A stretch of DNA of 64,000 nucleotides. Origin: Sisyra terminalis (taxonomy: Eukaryota > Arthropoda > Insecta > Neuroptera > Sisyridae). Location of the stretch: assembly GCA_958496175.1 (NCBI GenBank), contig OY292279.1, forward strand, positions 18,538,001-18,602,000, in the 5' to 3' direction. Below are positions 1 through 12,286 of this stretch, one piece after another. Each line of letters opens with the position of its first letter. The stretch's first letter is position 1. Below the pieces are notes generated by a model. The model made no database searches, was not told where the DNA came from, and was given only the letters and a program-made list of their open reading frames with translations. The translations under genes were made by a program, and so were the position numbers.

Positions 1-20
1 AAAATAATCAAAACGCGTAC

Positions 21-706
21 TATGCAATAACTTGGTGATGTTCTGCACACATTTTAATTTGCCGTTTTGCATTTTCTGGATTGATAATCGAAATACTCTT
101 AATATTAGACTGTAAAATTTTCAATTGAACACATAAATGCGAAATTAACGCCACCGTAATATCCATTCCCAGTATACCAATCGTAATCACCAAACTAATT
201 ACGGCACTTTGAAAAAGCAAATATCCGAATTGTTGCCAAAGACTACTGGATTCCGAACTATAAAGCGGGTAAAGGAGGGCCACCTGACCAGTGACAATAA
301 AATGCAATATCGGAATAATAGCCGTCATGGTAATGATCAATTTAATCGCGTAGAATGCAATTTTAGTGTTGAATCGATTATTGATTTCGATTTGATTCGA
401 TAATGAGCTACTTTTGAAGTTATTTCGTGCAAAACTTACGAAGCGAATAAGCGATTGGATGTTTTTCAATTTTAATACATACGAAACAAAACAAATCAAA
501 ATAGTAACGAGATATTGTAAAGTTTGTACCAATATTACCACATTCGAATCAATCAAAGGCAAGTAAATCAAAATCGCTATCATTTCACTCAATAACATCA
601 CCATTATTGACACAACAATGAAATTTTGATATCCGTTTTTCGACAATAAGCCCAACATATAAAACGGCCGCAAATTTCCCTCAAACCATGTGCTCTGATC
701 AATCAT
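21..706 (-). CDS. Insect odorant receptor, first coding exon (partial, runs off the left edge)
   Basis: Insect odorant receptors are seven-pass membrane proteins (inverted topology) that pair with Orco to form odour-gated cation channels. The reading frame from the ATG at 706-704 gives about 228 residues: a short cytoplasmic N-terminus starting MIDQSTWFEGNLRPFY, then four hydrophobic segments near residues 30-52, 60-80, 115-140 and 155-190. It closes with CAEHHQVIA, the HH-x-x-I context seen before intracellular loop 2 in this family. Full receptors are about 380-420 residues, so roughly half is present. The stop at 20-22 is probably intronic: a GTACGC donor at position 20 cuts the codon after TA, so the exon ends at 21 in phase 2. 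The specific receptor cannot be named. Confidence 0.8.
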
Positions 707-1774
707 CCTGGTTTATTTTGACAAAATTAGAACGTAGAAATGTAAAAATAAATTCTTTCCTTACAAAAAAAAAAAAAAAAAAAAAAAAATAAGGGAAATT
801 AAAAAAGTAATTACAAATATTGAAAAAAATTGAATACAAGTATTAATTAAGAGATGAATTATTTAAAAGTTTATGAGAATTATTTTACAGAATTAGATAT
901 TTCCTTTAAGAAAAGTTTTCAACTTTTTCAACTAGGAACTTATGTAGCTTTTGAAGTTACCATTATTGTTAGAATTGTTAATTCAAGAAATATAATTATT
1001 CAATTAAAAAAATCAATAAAATTCCTGTAAAGATACGACAGTATAACATTATGCGAATATTTTTAAAAAATTTCTGTATTCCACCCTCGTTTTAAACTTA
1101 TATAGCCTTTCTTAAACTATCTTTCTACTAATTACTATTGACAACGTTTTGAATTTTTAATTAAGTCATTAAACGTTTGTAGAATAATTGGTTGTTTTCT
1201 TTTTTTTTTAATAAATATTAAAATAGATTCAAAGGATTCTCGTTTTTTTTCATTAAGTTGATTATTCAATGGTATGAAAGTGTGATTCTCAACAAGGATA
1301 GTATTGCTAGTATGGTCAATGCAGGATCTCAAATTTTTATAGAGGCAGCAATAACTACTAGTTGATAAAGAATATAACTAAAGAAACTTTTGGAATCGCA
1401 TTGTGCCAACAATGGTTAATGTTATGAAAAACACTGTAAGGACTATTTTTGTAGATAGTTGCATGATCTATAAATATAAAGAATGATCTACAAGATCTAA
1501 AGTATATAAAAAATTCTTGTTTTATTTTTTCACATTGTGATATTAAAATTTGAGAAAATCAGTTTGATAATGAAGTAATTTCATTTGGATCATTCGATAA
1601 TTTAACTGATAAGCTGTAGACTAAAGAGACTTACTAGATTGAATAATCAATTCCACTTTTTAAAATTTTTATTAAAAAAAGAAATCCATTTTGTTTTCTC
1701 AGTAAACAGATACTCGCCTCGTAAGTTCAAAGTCTTGGCTACTATTTGATAAACTATCAAATTATTGCATTGTA
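707..1774. other. Intergenic AT-rich stretch upstream of the odorant receptor
   Basis: I see no credible gene here. It contains a run of about 26 A residues at 764-789 and simple AT-rich sequence. The short open frames at 1135-1332 have no family features. Promoter elements of the receptor should lie just right of 706, but I see no clear TATA box. Confidence 0.4.
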
Positions 1775-3890
1775 TATGCAACCAACCTTACATGATTGTA
1801 TACGTGAAACTATAGCTAATATCATTATAACAGAAGGGAGGAAATTCTCAATGTTTTATTTGTACAAAACTAATAAAAACATAAATGCTTAAACTTTTTT
1901 TTACAATTGCTACAATGTATGTTATATTTCATCAGATTTTCCTTGCATCTTGAAGAGGAAGCAATGAAGTATAGTCGAAAAAGAAAGGAGACTTGGTAAG
2001 TGTTGGATTTATTTTTTGGCTTTTTAATTATTTATTATTTTTTTTACTGTAGTTTCTCAACAAAGGTACCAGTCGACAACAAAGAAGGGCTATTTGGTGT
2101 TTGAATCGCTGCTCAACATCGTAAGGAACGTAAATAGTTCGATAGAAAATTATTAGTGAATTTATGAAGTGAAAAGTGAATAATTTAGAAGAAAGTGATT
2201 TCATAAAAAAAAAATATTTGTAATATTTCTTAGTTTGTGATGTAAATCTCAAGTGCTAAGTAACAAAACCAAAGAAATTTAATCTCAATAAAAAATATTT
2301 TATTGTTAATAGTATAAATTACAATAAGTTTAATTAATACTACAGCAGCAATGTGAAGTATCAAAATAAAATAAAGTGGAAATATTATGTATGAATATAA
2401 TGCCAAAAAAAAAATTTGTGACAATTATGCTTTAATTAAAAAAATATGACAAAGGGTCTAGCAAGTTGGCCCCCCAATAGGAACCTATGTCGAAACTTAT
2501 GTTAAAATATCGACTTGATATACAAACACATTTTATACACTTTTCGCGACCAAATTCCTCTTTGACCTTAAGATATGGACAAAAATAATAAATAATAAGT
2601 AATAAATTATAACAGTGACGATAATTTTTTTTTTATTCTTATTTTAATAAAAATTGAACACTAGTTGGTTTTTTTTTTCTTTCGGGATTAATTATTTTGA
2701 TCTTGAAAGTAATCATCTTAAGAGTAAATATAGAAAAACAAAAAAACTAATAATTTTTTTTCTTATGTTTCCTTAGACTTACAATTATGAAAATAATATA
2801 CATTTTGCTCCTATATGCGGTCTATTTTTATTGAAGTTTTGTGAAAAAAAAAGTTGGTGAAACACTTCGAAAAAAAATAAAACCGAGGTATATTAGTAGG
2901 CGTAAATCACATTTTATTTTTTTTCAAGGTGTTGCACCAACTATTTTTTCACTATTTTTTTATTAGTTATAGTGCTCATGTATAAGCATAAAATATATTT
3001 TTTTCGTGATTGTCATTTTCAGAGAACACATAAAAAAAATTATTTCATTTGTTTTTTGGATTTTTTTTGTATAATTTTATATGATATACTCTGTAAAATA
3101 ATTTACAGCCTCGCGTTGGTTTCACTTCTCTAGCTTAATTAGTTTTTGAGATATATAACTTTGAAAAATAGCCATGCGGGGGGGGGGGACATTTTTGCCC
3201 ATATCTTAAGGCTAAAGAGGAATTTGGTCGAGAAAAGTGTATAAAATGTGTTTGTATATCAAGTCGATATTTTAACATAAGTTTCGATATAGGTTCCTAT
3301 TTGGGGGCCAACTCGCCATGTGGATCCTGCTAGACCCTTTGAGATTGAAAAAGTATTTTGTAGAAAACGTAATTGTTGTAAATAAACTTAGAAACTGTTG
3401 TAAAAATAAATTGATATATTAAATGATATTGATATATAAAGGAATTGAATCGACCCTCAATGTTCCTGAAGAAATCATCAATCCATCTAAACTTCAATCA
3501 CATGTAACATCGTTAAATAAGGGATGATTTTCGAACTAAGTACAGTTTAGGGTTCGTAACAATGTATTAAACAATAATATAACGAAACATTTTACTTCGA
3601 GAAACTACAGTAAAATAATAAATAATTAATAAGCCTAAAAATACATCCAACACTTACCAAGTCTCCTTTCCTTTTCGACTATACTTCAATGGTTCCTCTT
3701 CAAGTTGCAAGGAAAATTTGATAAAATTTAACATACATTGTAGCAATTTTGAAAAAGTTGAACTATTTGTTTCTTTAATAATTTAGTTAAAAAAAACATT
3801 GAGAATTTCCTCCCTTCTAGTATAGTTCTAATTGTTATAGTTTTATTTATACACTAATGTACGAATGGTTGCATGTACAATACAATCAAT
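1775..3890. repeat. Nested 2.1 kb palindrome (two inverted-repeat elements, one inside the other)
   Basis: The outer arms are about 1775-2065 and 3600-3890 and are reverse complements of each other. Marker words are the GGAGACTTGGTAAGTGTTGG block at 1985-2005, matched inverted near 3645-3665, and the GGAGGAAATTCTCAATG block near 1836, matched inverted near 3800. An inner pair of arms, about 2448-2585 and 3207-3345, encloses its own AT-rich core that includes a poly-G tract at 3179-3188. No transposase frame is visible. The structure suits two nonautonomous terminal-inverted-repeat elements, the younger inserted in the older. Boundaries are by eye and good to roughly 20 bp. Confidence 0.7.
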
Positions 3891-5655
3891 GATAAATCGT
3901 TCTTTTAACAGAGTGGGTTTACCTCAATAGGTTTAATTTTTTCAACGATTACTTATGAAATAATCAGTAGGATTGCGTGATAGGTGCTAGGGTTGCTAGT
4001 GCCCCGGGCGGCACATGAAAATAGGGCGGTATGTTGATATTGATAATTCCATAAATGATTGTTCTTTTATGGAAAAGCACAAAAAGTGCGTTTTTAAATT
4101 GGTAAAGAAATTAATGGTTTACTGGAAACAATGCTTTATTGTGAGTAGTGTGGTGAAAAAAATGTATCCTTTAGTTAAAAAACAGCAACAATTTCATGTG
4201 TTAGTTTCAATAAACAACTTTCAGTAGCAAAATTAGGATATAAGGTATTTTTGTTTTCCGTAAAACTTACCAGAATATTTTTACTCAAATCTTCCTCATG
4301 GTAACTGTGTAAATAAACTTTTATTTTAAAGGATACTTTCTTAAGAAAACGAAGTCAACGAAGAGTTACGTACCTTCTTCAAAGTTGGTCAGAAATTTAT
4401 TCTTTTCGAGGAATCAGTTGCTCTTATAAGGGTATTATTTTGCAATGGACTAATAAATTTCGCTCTGTATAAAGAAAAAACATTATCTTATAGTTTACTT
4501 TCTTAGAAATATGTAGTCAAAGGAGAGTTACATACCCTCATCGAAGTTGGCCAAAAATTGATTCTTTTGAAGAATTTCTATGCGATTTTTGTAAACTGTT
4601 ATATATCTTGAAAATAATTGAAAGTTTCACAAAATATTTGATCCAATGATGATCTTTACATTCTATAGGAATCCACATGGGAAACCACATAAAAATCCAC
4701 CCGAAAACGCCACATTGAAAATCCTATGAATTCTTAATTTTTTTTTCGATTTCACCAACGTTTAATTGCAACTTTTATAGACCAGAATTGTTCTCGCCTT
4801 GGTTGACGGCCATCATTTACATTGATATTATATATTTCATACTATAAAAGACTCACGTATTTTGCTTAAAATTCCTCAGAACTCTGTAAATTATAAAAAG
4901 TTTTAGGTATTTCCCATAACAAATATGCAATATTATCGTTGCCTGTCCTACTTCGTTTCAATAGGAGAATATAATCAATGTCAACGATTTTATTATAGAA
5001 TTCAATTGAAATACATTAAAATAACAAATTTTCAATAATAAAAATATTTTTAATAAATTATGTTTTTTTTAAAAGAAAAGCTCAATGAAAATATTAACAT
5101 TTGAACTAAATAAATAATTAGCAACTTTCAGTGTTAACAATACAACCATAAAATGAAAGTAGCACTTATTATATATACATTCACTAAATTGATTTTCTTC
5201 ATAACAAATATTTTATATTTTTATATGAAACGTTAATGATATAATATTTATCTTTCCAAATTGGATTTCTATTATTTTTTTATTTTATTTTTTTTCATAT
5301 ATCGATACGATTTCGAGGTTCAAATCTTAGTATTAGTTTAGATTATAATCGATTTGTTAAATATTTAAATACCCTGGCGGTAAAGAAATATACATTTTTC
5401 TTTTGCTAATATTCCTCATTTTTATTTTTTTATTTTATTTTTTTTTTGGGATGGAGTGGGAACGGTCACGTCAATTGTTTTAACATTTTTATTTCTAATG
5501 TCCAATTTTAAATCTAGGTTTTTTTTTATACATGAAATCTTTCCCAATTCGTATAATAGTTATATACACTTTTTTTATAAAAGGCAAACATTTAATTTAC
5601 AAAACAAAAATCATATACATATTTGATTATTGATTTCCATTCTTACAGGTCTAAA
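3891..5655. other. Repeat-rich intergenic DNA
   Basis: No supported gene. Around 3995-4045 lies a dispersed fragment (a CCCCGGGCGGCACATGAAAA-type word followed by GATATTGATAATTCCATAAA) that recurs near 31395-31470, 38920-38950, 39740-39770 and, inverted, at 40630-40660. At 4660-4730 is one of several copies of a repeat built from degenerate GGAATCCACATAGGAAA units. The rest is AT-rich. Confidence 0.4.
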
Positions 5656-5769
5656 TCGATGTATAATTTGAAGGATATATCAGGATGTGGTAGACTAAAC
5701 AAATTAGCAAAACACTGCTAAATTGTTGGGTCTACCACATCCTGAGATATCCTTCACATTATATATCTG
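5656..5769. ncRNA. MicroRNA-precursor-like hairpin
   Basis: Positions 5671-5709 and 5716-5754 are reverse complements over 39 bases with four mismatches, separated by a six-base loop (AAACAC). Pairing continues less perfectly outward (5656-5670 with 5755-5769), giving a stem of about 54 bp. The arms carry CAGGATGTGGTAGAC on the 5' side and GTCTACCACATCCTGAG on the 3' side. Size, single small loop and lower-stem bulges resemble an animal pri-miRNA. I do not recognise either arm as a known insect miRNA, and a tiny foldback transposon remnant would look similar. Both strands could form the hairpin. Confidence 0.4.
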
Positions 5770-8466
5770 ATTATGATATTACAATTCAATCATTTTGCAG
5801 CCTACTGTAAGCTTTTTAGCCAATTTATTGCTTTTCTTCGATTGTTTCAGAACAATTATTTCCTTCAAATTTTTTTCTACAACTACAATGATAACAATTA
5901 AAATATTTTTTCTTTATTTTGTTTCATATAAATTCTAAGATATTAATCATTTTTTTTCTTGTTAAATATTTAAAATAATTTCGTTTATATATTATTATTT
6001 ATGCATTTCTTGTGTTAATGAGCATTTATATGATACAAGAAATGATTTTAGCAAACAATGATCTTTTCTTTAGTTTTGCCAAAAACTAATTTTAGTAACA
6101 GATTTTCCAAAATCTTTCCAATATAAAATTTTTTCAAGCAACCAATCCACAAATTTCCAATTTTGTTCAGAATGTAAGGCGTCATAAAAACCAAAATATC
6201 AAACCGTCTAACAACTGATATTTAAAAAGGGGTTTTAATTTTTGACCCCTTTTATATCAATATATACACAACTGATGAAAAATAGTTGGATTCAGAGTCA
6301 CGAGAAGAGCAAACATTTGGAGAAATATAAATAGGTTATCAGAGAAGGATAAATCTAGAAATTAGGAGTTAAAATCCTCAATATTTTGACCGATTTAATT
6401 ATTTATAGTGGTTGATATTAGATGCAAAGGTTTGGCTTTCTAGTAGGAAGTTGTAACTGGGCCAAGTAATATCCAAATCTTTTGATAAAATTTAATAAAT
6501 TTAAGAGTTCTTAAGTTAAGAGTAACTTAAGAGTCCAACCGAAAGCTTGGACTAATGGGTGTAAAGTAAAAAGTTTCTTAAAAATTAAGTAGAAATTTAG
6601 TCGCATAAACAAAGGTAACATTGGACAATAAACAATAATGGTAAAACCTCTAATATTTTAGTCAATATTTTGTGAAACGTTGGACCCTTAATATTGAAAT
6701 TAAGAGGCCTATAATTGATTTTTTGACTTTTATATTATCAATAGTTTGGATTTTTCAATCCAAAGCTCATTTTTTTTCTAAATGTACGTCTAACGTTTAT
6801 TTATGTCCACATTAGGCTAGGCCAAAAAAACCGACAATTTTTTTAAAGATACATCATAAATTTTATTCAGTATCACAATATTAATAGGTCTATCATCGCA
6901 ATTATGGTTTTTGAAATGATCTACAAAAAAGGTTGAATTGGAAATTTTCGTCAGACCAACCGTTTCCTTAAAATCGAGCCTTAAACATTGATCTCTTTTT
7001 ACGATTTGATTTTTAAACTTAGAAGTTTTGTTGCTAATGAATAAATTAATATTCAGAGCAAATTTTTTGTACGTAAGAAAATATTTGCGTAAAAAATGTA
7101 CGTAAAAAATTTGATCTGAATATCAATTTATTCAACAGCTACAAAACTTCAAGGTTAATAAATCAAATCTTAAAAATAGATCAATGTTCAAGCCTCGATT
7201 GAAAGGAAACAGTTGGTCTGACGAAAATTTAAAATTTGACCTTTTTTGTAGAACACCTAATTTCCTTAATGAATATATGAAGTTTTATTCTTTAAATGTG
7301 ATGGTTCAAAAGTTTTGAGAAAATGATGCGCTTTGAATTGAAAAATCGAAAATTGAAGTAATAGACCTGTTAGTATAACTGTTCAATTAAATTAAATTAA
7401 AGGTTCAAAATTTCACAATATCATCCAGAATAATATTAGGGATATATATTTAAAAATAACCATTAGATTTTTTGATTCCACTTAATGTTTTCATAAATAA
7501 ACATAAGACATAATTTAGAATAGTGTGCAAATAAAATTGAAGTTTGGTTATTCACAAATCGAATCCATGGATTCATGGTTTAAATCATGGATACACTATA
7601 GCACCTTTAAAATGGGTTCAAAATAATCATTCCTCAAGTAATGGATTTCTATTTGATAATTATTTAACCCCTTTAAAACTTCCTAATAGAAAGCAAGACA
7701 TTTTTATCAAATTTCAAATATCAGTTGATGCTCGAATTTTTGAACCTTTTTATAGAAGAGAAATGAAATGGGAAAACTCATTCCCAACTACTTGATGACC
7801 ACTAATAAAGTTTGCTTGGCAATCGGAATACATGTCTTCGTCGAAACACGAAGCTTTTGTTCAAATTTATGTTGATAGTTTACTTTTGTAAATTATATTA
7901 CATAAATTAGACTACAATTTATTTTATATATTCTGTATACAGTTTAACTGTTCAAAGTCATCTCAAAAGTTTTATAGATTTTCTGAAATTCTTATCCCTT
8001 CACAATGAATCTTTAATTCTGTTTGGTTAAATACTAAAAATAGTAAGTTCTATGAAAAGAAATTATCCTCCTCTTATAACTCTGAACCCAACTAGTTCCA
8101 TAATTAGTAATTATCAAAGTCCAGACGATTCTATATGACTAAAACCATTACATCCTTGATTAATTGAATAACAATTTCTCCGAAACATTTTTTTGTCATA
8201 TTTACGAATAACGTCTAACAATTATTCTCTAAAATCTAAATTTTCATCATTTCCAATTATTTTGTACAATGTTCAGATTTGATAGATATTTCCCTTAATT
8301 TTTTGTTGTTGTTAATAAGTTACTTATTATGCATATTACTTATTATGTTTTTGCTTAAATCCGCCGTTCTTTGCTAGTTTTAATTTAAAAAAGTTAATAG
8401 ATATTTGGACGTGGAACAAGACAGTGTGAATGAAATTCCTTTTCAATCCATTTTCTATAAATTCCT
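5770..8466. repeat. Intergenic region with a foldback element and dispersed repeats
   Basis: A palindrome of about 650 bp spans roughly 6720-7370. Its centre is near 7090, where AATATTCAGAGCAAATTT is answered by AAATTTGATCTGAATATC. At 7785-7975 is a degenerate copy of a dispersed repeat with the word TTGCTTGGCAATCG, also found near 15300 (inverted), 23595 and 35425; it ends in an AT-rich tail resembling ATATTTTATATATTGTATAC. No coding sequence is supported. The 3' untranslated region of the gene ending at 8467 must lie in the right part of this stretch; no canonical AATAAA was placed. Confidence 0.5.
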
Positions 8467-8588
8467 TTATCTTTGAGTCGCCAAGGAGGAAAGCAATTTG
8501 GATTGATTGGATTGCGACGTATGATTCGTGTTGAAACTCATCGGATCTCGACTTAGAGTATTCATCAGTTCCTCATTTTCCTTCCGCA
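8467..8588 (-). CDS. Shared terminal coding exon of the type II membrane gene
   Basis: A TTTTTTTCAG acceptor at 8589-8598 opens a frame that, after two bases completing a phase-1 codon, reads RKENEELMNTLSRDPMSFN and ends LLSSLATQR with TAA at 8469-8467. The frame is open to the acceptor and has good codon texture against AT-rich surroundings. Phase 1 is what both upstream exons at 12629 and 11788 require, and in both cases the junction codon is GTG (Val). NHT and NQS sequons fit an extracellular or lumenal location. It could instead belong to an unrelated minus-strand gene whose other exons I missed. Confidence 0.6.
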
Positions 8589-11500
8589 CTGAAAAAAATA
8601 AAATATAATAAATTAGCACAAATATGATGATTCAAAAAACAATATGATTGCAAAAATTATACAATTTGTGTTTGGTGACATATAGCAGGCGTTGGTACGA
8701 TGGGGGAATGCATTAGATGCAATGCTCCCTGTATAAAATATTTTTAATCCTGTGTAGTGTATACATAAAAATGTTTATTTATAAACAACCATTTATTAAA
8801 ATATACATGTACATACAACTGATCTAAAATTGTCTCTCTTTCAAAAAAAATTGAAATTCTTTTCTAGTTAAATGTAGGCAACCAACATGAATGTTCTGTA
8901 CTGCTATTCAGGGATTCACTCAATCAAGGGATCTACATAATCTTAAAATATATCATAGAAACAATTTGAGATGTTAGCGATACAATTTTGTCAGTTTTCA
9001 GCCCAATTTTTTATTTCACTTAATTTTAGGTTCAAAAGATCAAAAATCGTTCAAATTTCAATCAAAAATTGCAATAGGCAGAAGGAAATAAAGATTACAG
9101 CAATAATAGTGTGGGTAGTACTAAATCTTATTTTTATGGTTATTTTATGGTCATATTTTTTGTTGATTTACACTAAAGATAAGATTTCGTTGTTTAATTA
9201 TAGTAACATCTGTTTTTTTATAATCAAAACGATTATCAACACTAGTAGCTACGCGTGAAATATTCACAGCCAACACTGATACAACTACTGACAAATGGCA
9301 AAAATTAACGATTGAATGAAATCAAAATAACAGTTGAAACAAATAGAAAGAATAATTGAATTCCAAATTTTCAAAAAATTATATCATTTAGAATTGAATT
9401 AACAAAAAAAAAAATGAATAGAATAAAAAATAAAGTAGAAAATGCAACATTGCTAGATTTGACGGTTCTAAGGAACATGAGCCCATAATATATATCTTTG
9501 CTTATTATTACATTGACAAGAATTTATTTTCGAAAGCAAATTTATTTTAGCGTCTCTGTTCAATTTCAAAACACCTACGACACTATAGCCCTCTGCACTT
9601 TTTTCATAAGAAAAAAGTTTGTTAAAATTTTTGTTACAGTAAATTTAATATTATCATAGTTCTCCTGTTATATATACTTCGTGGTACACTTAATAATAAT
9701 AGTAACGTTAAAATAATATGCAAACGTATGTATATCGGCAAAAACAGAGAACAAAGATTGAAGAAGCTTTTTAGTCCATTTTTTGTGGCAAAAAAAGACA
9801 AATATGACTTTGATCATTGACCATTAAATAAAGTTTTTAATATGAATACCTAAGTCTTTAAAATTGCTTCAATAGAGGGAGATATAGTTTGGTGTTTTAG
9901 CTACTTATCTATCATCAATCTTTGCAAATTTAATTACATCACTAAATAGCTAAAAGATCAAAGAACTCAGTATGTAAAGTGTGGACTATAGCACATCGTG
10001 TGTGATGAAGGGGAAAGCGCTACCATTTTGAGGGTATTTTATTATCTTTCGTGATTTTCCTTTGACATAACTTTTGATACGAAGAAACTATCCAATCCAA
10101 AAATAATCCATATGGGAAAGCATAGAATTATGTGGATTCATGAAAGAATCTATCTAGAAAAGAATAAATTTCTGTAGATTAATGTGGAAAACGACATAGG
10201 AAAGCATAGATTTAAGTGGGTTCGTATGGGAAAAAAGAGAATGATGATTAGAGACACTATCTCCAGTTAGCGGTTTTAAAGTTTTCAAAGTTTCATTTTT
10301 CCCATCGACGCCATGATGTTGCATATACTTGCATAACTTCAAAGGGGACGTTTGTATTGGAAACAGTATTTGATTTATTTTTCATTGTTTTAAATATGCT
10401 TTGAATTTTTATTAAAGACAAAATATCTTTGACCTTGGAGGAAAACAACAATGCTCTTTGCAACATTAAACCGTTCAATTAACATTGGAGAAGATACATT
10501 ATTTTACATTCCGTAACAAAGTACATGAAAATAACAAAATACATTAAATTAATTTTTGGTCAGTAATTTACAGTTCAGTCCTACTGATTTTTGTGAGAAA
10601 AAACTGTGGAAATCCATTTGGAAATCATTTGATATTTCTATGTGGAATTGTAGATATTTCTATATTCCTTTTGGAATCCATATGGCATATCACATAGGAA
10701 TTCACAGGAGAAACTACATAGGAATCCACACGTATGTGGATTCTTAAGAACTATTAAATGATATCAATAAAACACAATATGACCAAGTGAAGCAGTGCCC
10801 GAACCGAAAAAGAATAAATGCGATCGAATATAAAAAGCGTATTTTATAAAAAAAAATATCCGTTACAAACACGTATTAACATACAATATACAGCCTTATC
10901 CATGACAAACCCAAATTCCTAAAAGTCATCAGATGGGGCCTCCACATTAATATTTGATAGTGACTTTAAATTATTTTAATTTCAAAATACGTCTTTCAGT
11001 AGTAAGAGTTAACTTTATATGATCAGGTCTCTTTTTTCCAGTGGAACCCTAAGTCCAGTCAAATCACCAACCGATAACCGATATTCATTAACAATAAGTA
11101 CTTAAATATATGTTGAGAGCTAATTACTGAGTCTAGAATACTTATTGGGTTATAAGTTTTTACAAAGTTACTATCGATTCACTTAATGTGAAAATAAAGA
11201 ATTAATAATAACATATCACACTTATCTACTCTATATAAATTATACTATTTAACGAAATAATCCTTTGTCAAAATCTTAGGGACCCCATTATCCTAATATT
11301 CCCACGGTCTACAACAGGTTATAGATGGGTCTGGATACAATTGTCATATTTGTCGTTTTCTATACCATACTTATTGGTTTTTTCTATTATTCACTTTAAA
11401 AGACTTAATTTTAAAGTTTAACAGAGATCTTCGGGAAAAAGTGAATTTCCCACCATTTTTCGATGTACCTCCAAATTCGATAAACCATAGATTTGCAATT

Positions 11501-12286
11501 TTCTGGAGGCCGAATTCCACTTGATAGACATTATATTGTCTTATAGTTTCCTGGATTACTGAGTCCTTCCTACCATGGCAATCCTGATTTTGAAGTTGTA
11601 TTATGACAATTCATGCAAAGTTAGTGGTATGATTCTTCCGGAAACTCTACCGGAAAGGAAATTTTGAGTCGTTTAAAAAGTTAATGAAGTTAATAACTAC
11701 CACCCATAAACCAAAAATTAGCAACTATCAACGTTTTAGTCTAAATAACATGAAGTTAGTTTTACGTTCTAATATAGCATTTAATACCGTTTTCGTGGGG
11801 AATTGTCATGTTTTGCTGAAGACGAGTAGTTGAACTATTCGTTGTCGTCAACGGATTGTGGTGTGTTAAAGTAATTACAACAACCAACACGCTAGCGATT
11901 AAAATAAACGTAAACGTTCCCATCACAATGGAAACAATAATTCGATGTCGCTTTTCTTTCTTTTCCTCTTCCGGGGATAAATAGGTCCCCATATTCTGTT
12001 TTAGCTGACTTTGACGCCGACATCGGCCGTCGGATGTGCGACGTTCAAAACGATTTTCCCCAATTAGCGAAGACCGCTTTCCAGTTTCCACTCCAACATT
12101 ACTATTTCTGTGTCTTTGACTCCTACACGAAGATGTCGATTCGCGACGACTTCCAACACTTGGCAGTTCCAGAGGAACCACCAGGTCTAGATTCGTCTCC
12201 CCATTATCGACTAGCGATAAATTCGACTGGCCATTGACCAGAATCTTTGGCGTTTTCAAATCGCGAACTTGACACTTGGAACTCAT
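8467..12286 (-). CDS. Short isoform of the same type II membrane protein, from an internal promoter (two coding exons)
   Basis: The first exon, 11788-12286, starts MSSKCQVRDLKTPKIL. It has a Ser/Arg-rich cytoplasmic part, the charged stretch EEEKKEKRHR and one membrane segment at residues 116-140, then a short Thr/Asn-rich stalk with NSS and NMT sequons. A donor at 11787-11786 (AACG then GTATTA) leaves phase 1, exactly as exon 3 of the long isoform does, so both can join the terminal exon 8467-8588. That gives 206 residues ending RKENEELMNTLSRDPMSF... to LATQR. Without splicing the frame stops at 11762 after GIKCYIRT. The donor matches consensus weakly, so a separate unspliced gene is the alternative. 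The two N-terminal halves share architecture (basic cytoplasmic part, one membrane helix) but no obvious sequence. Confidence 0.55.

Noticed and set aside
8971..9258. 95-codon hydrophobic plus-strand frame, considered as a receptor fragment
   Set aside because: AT-driven Ile/Phe content; it overlaps a dispersed repeat and lacks any motif.
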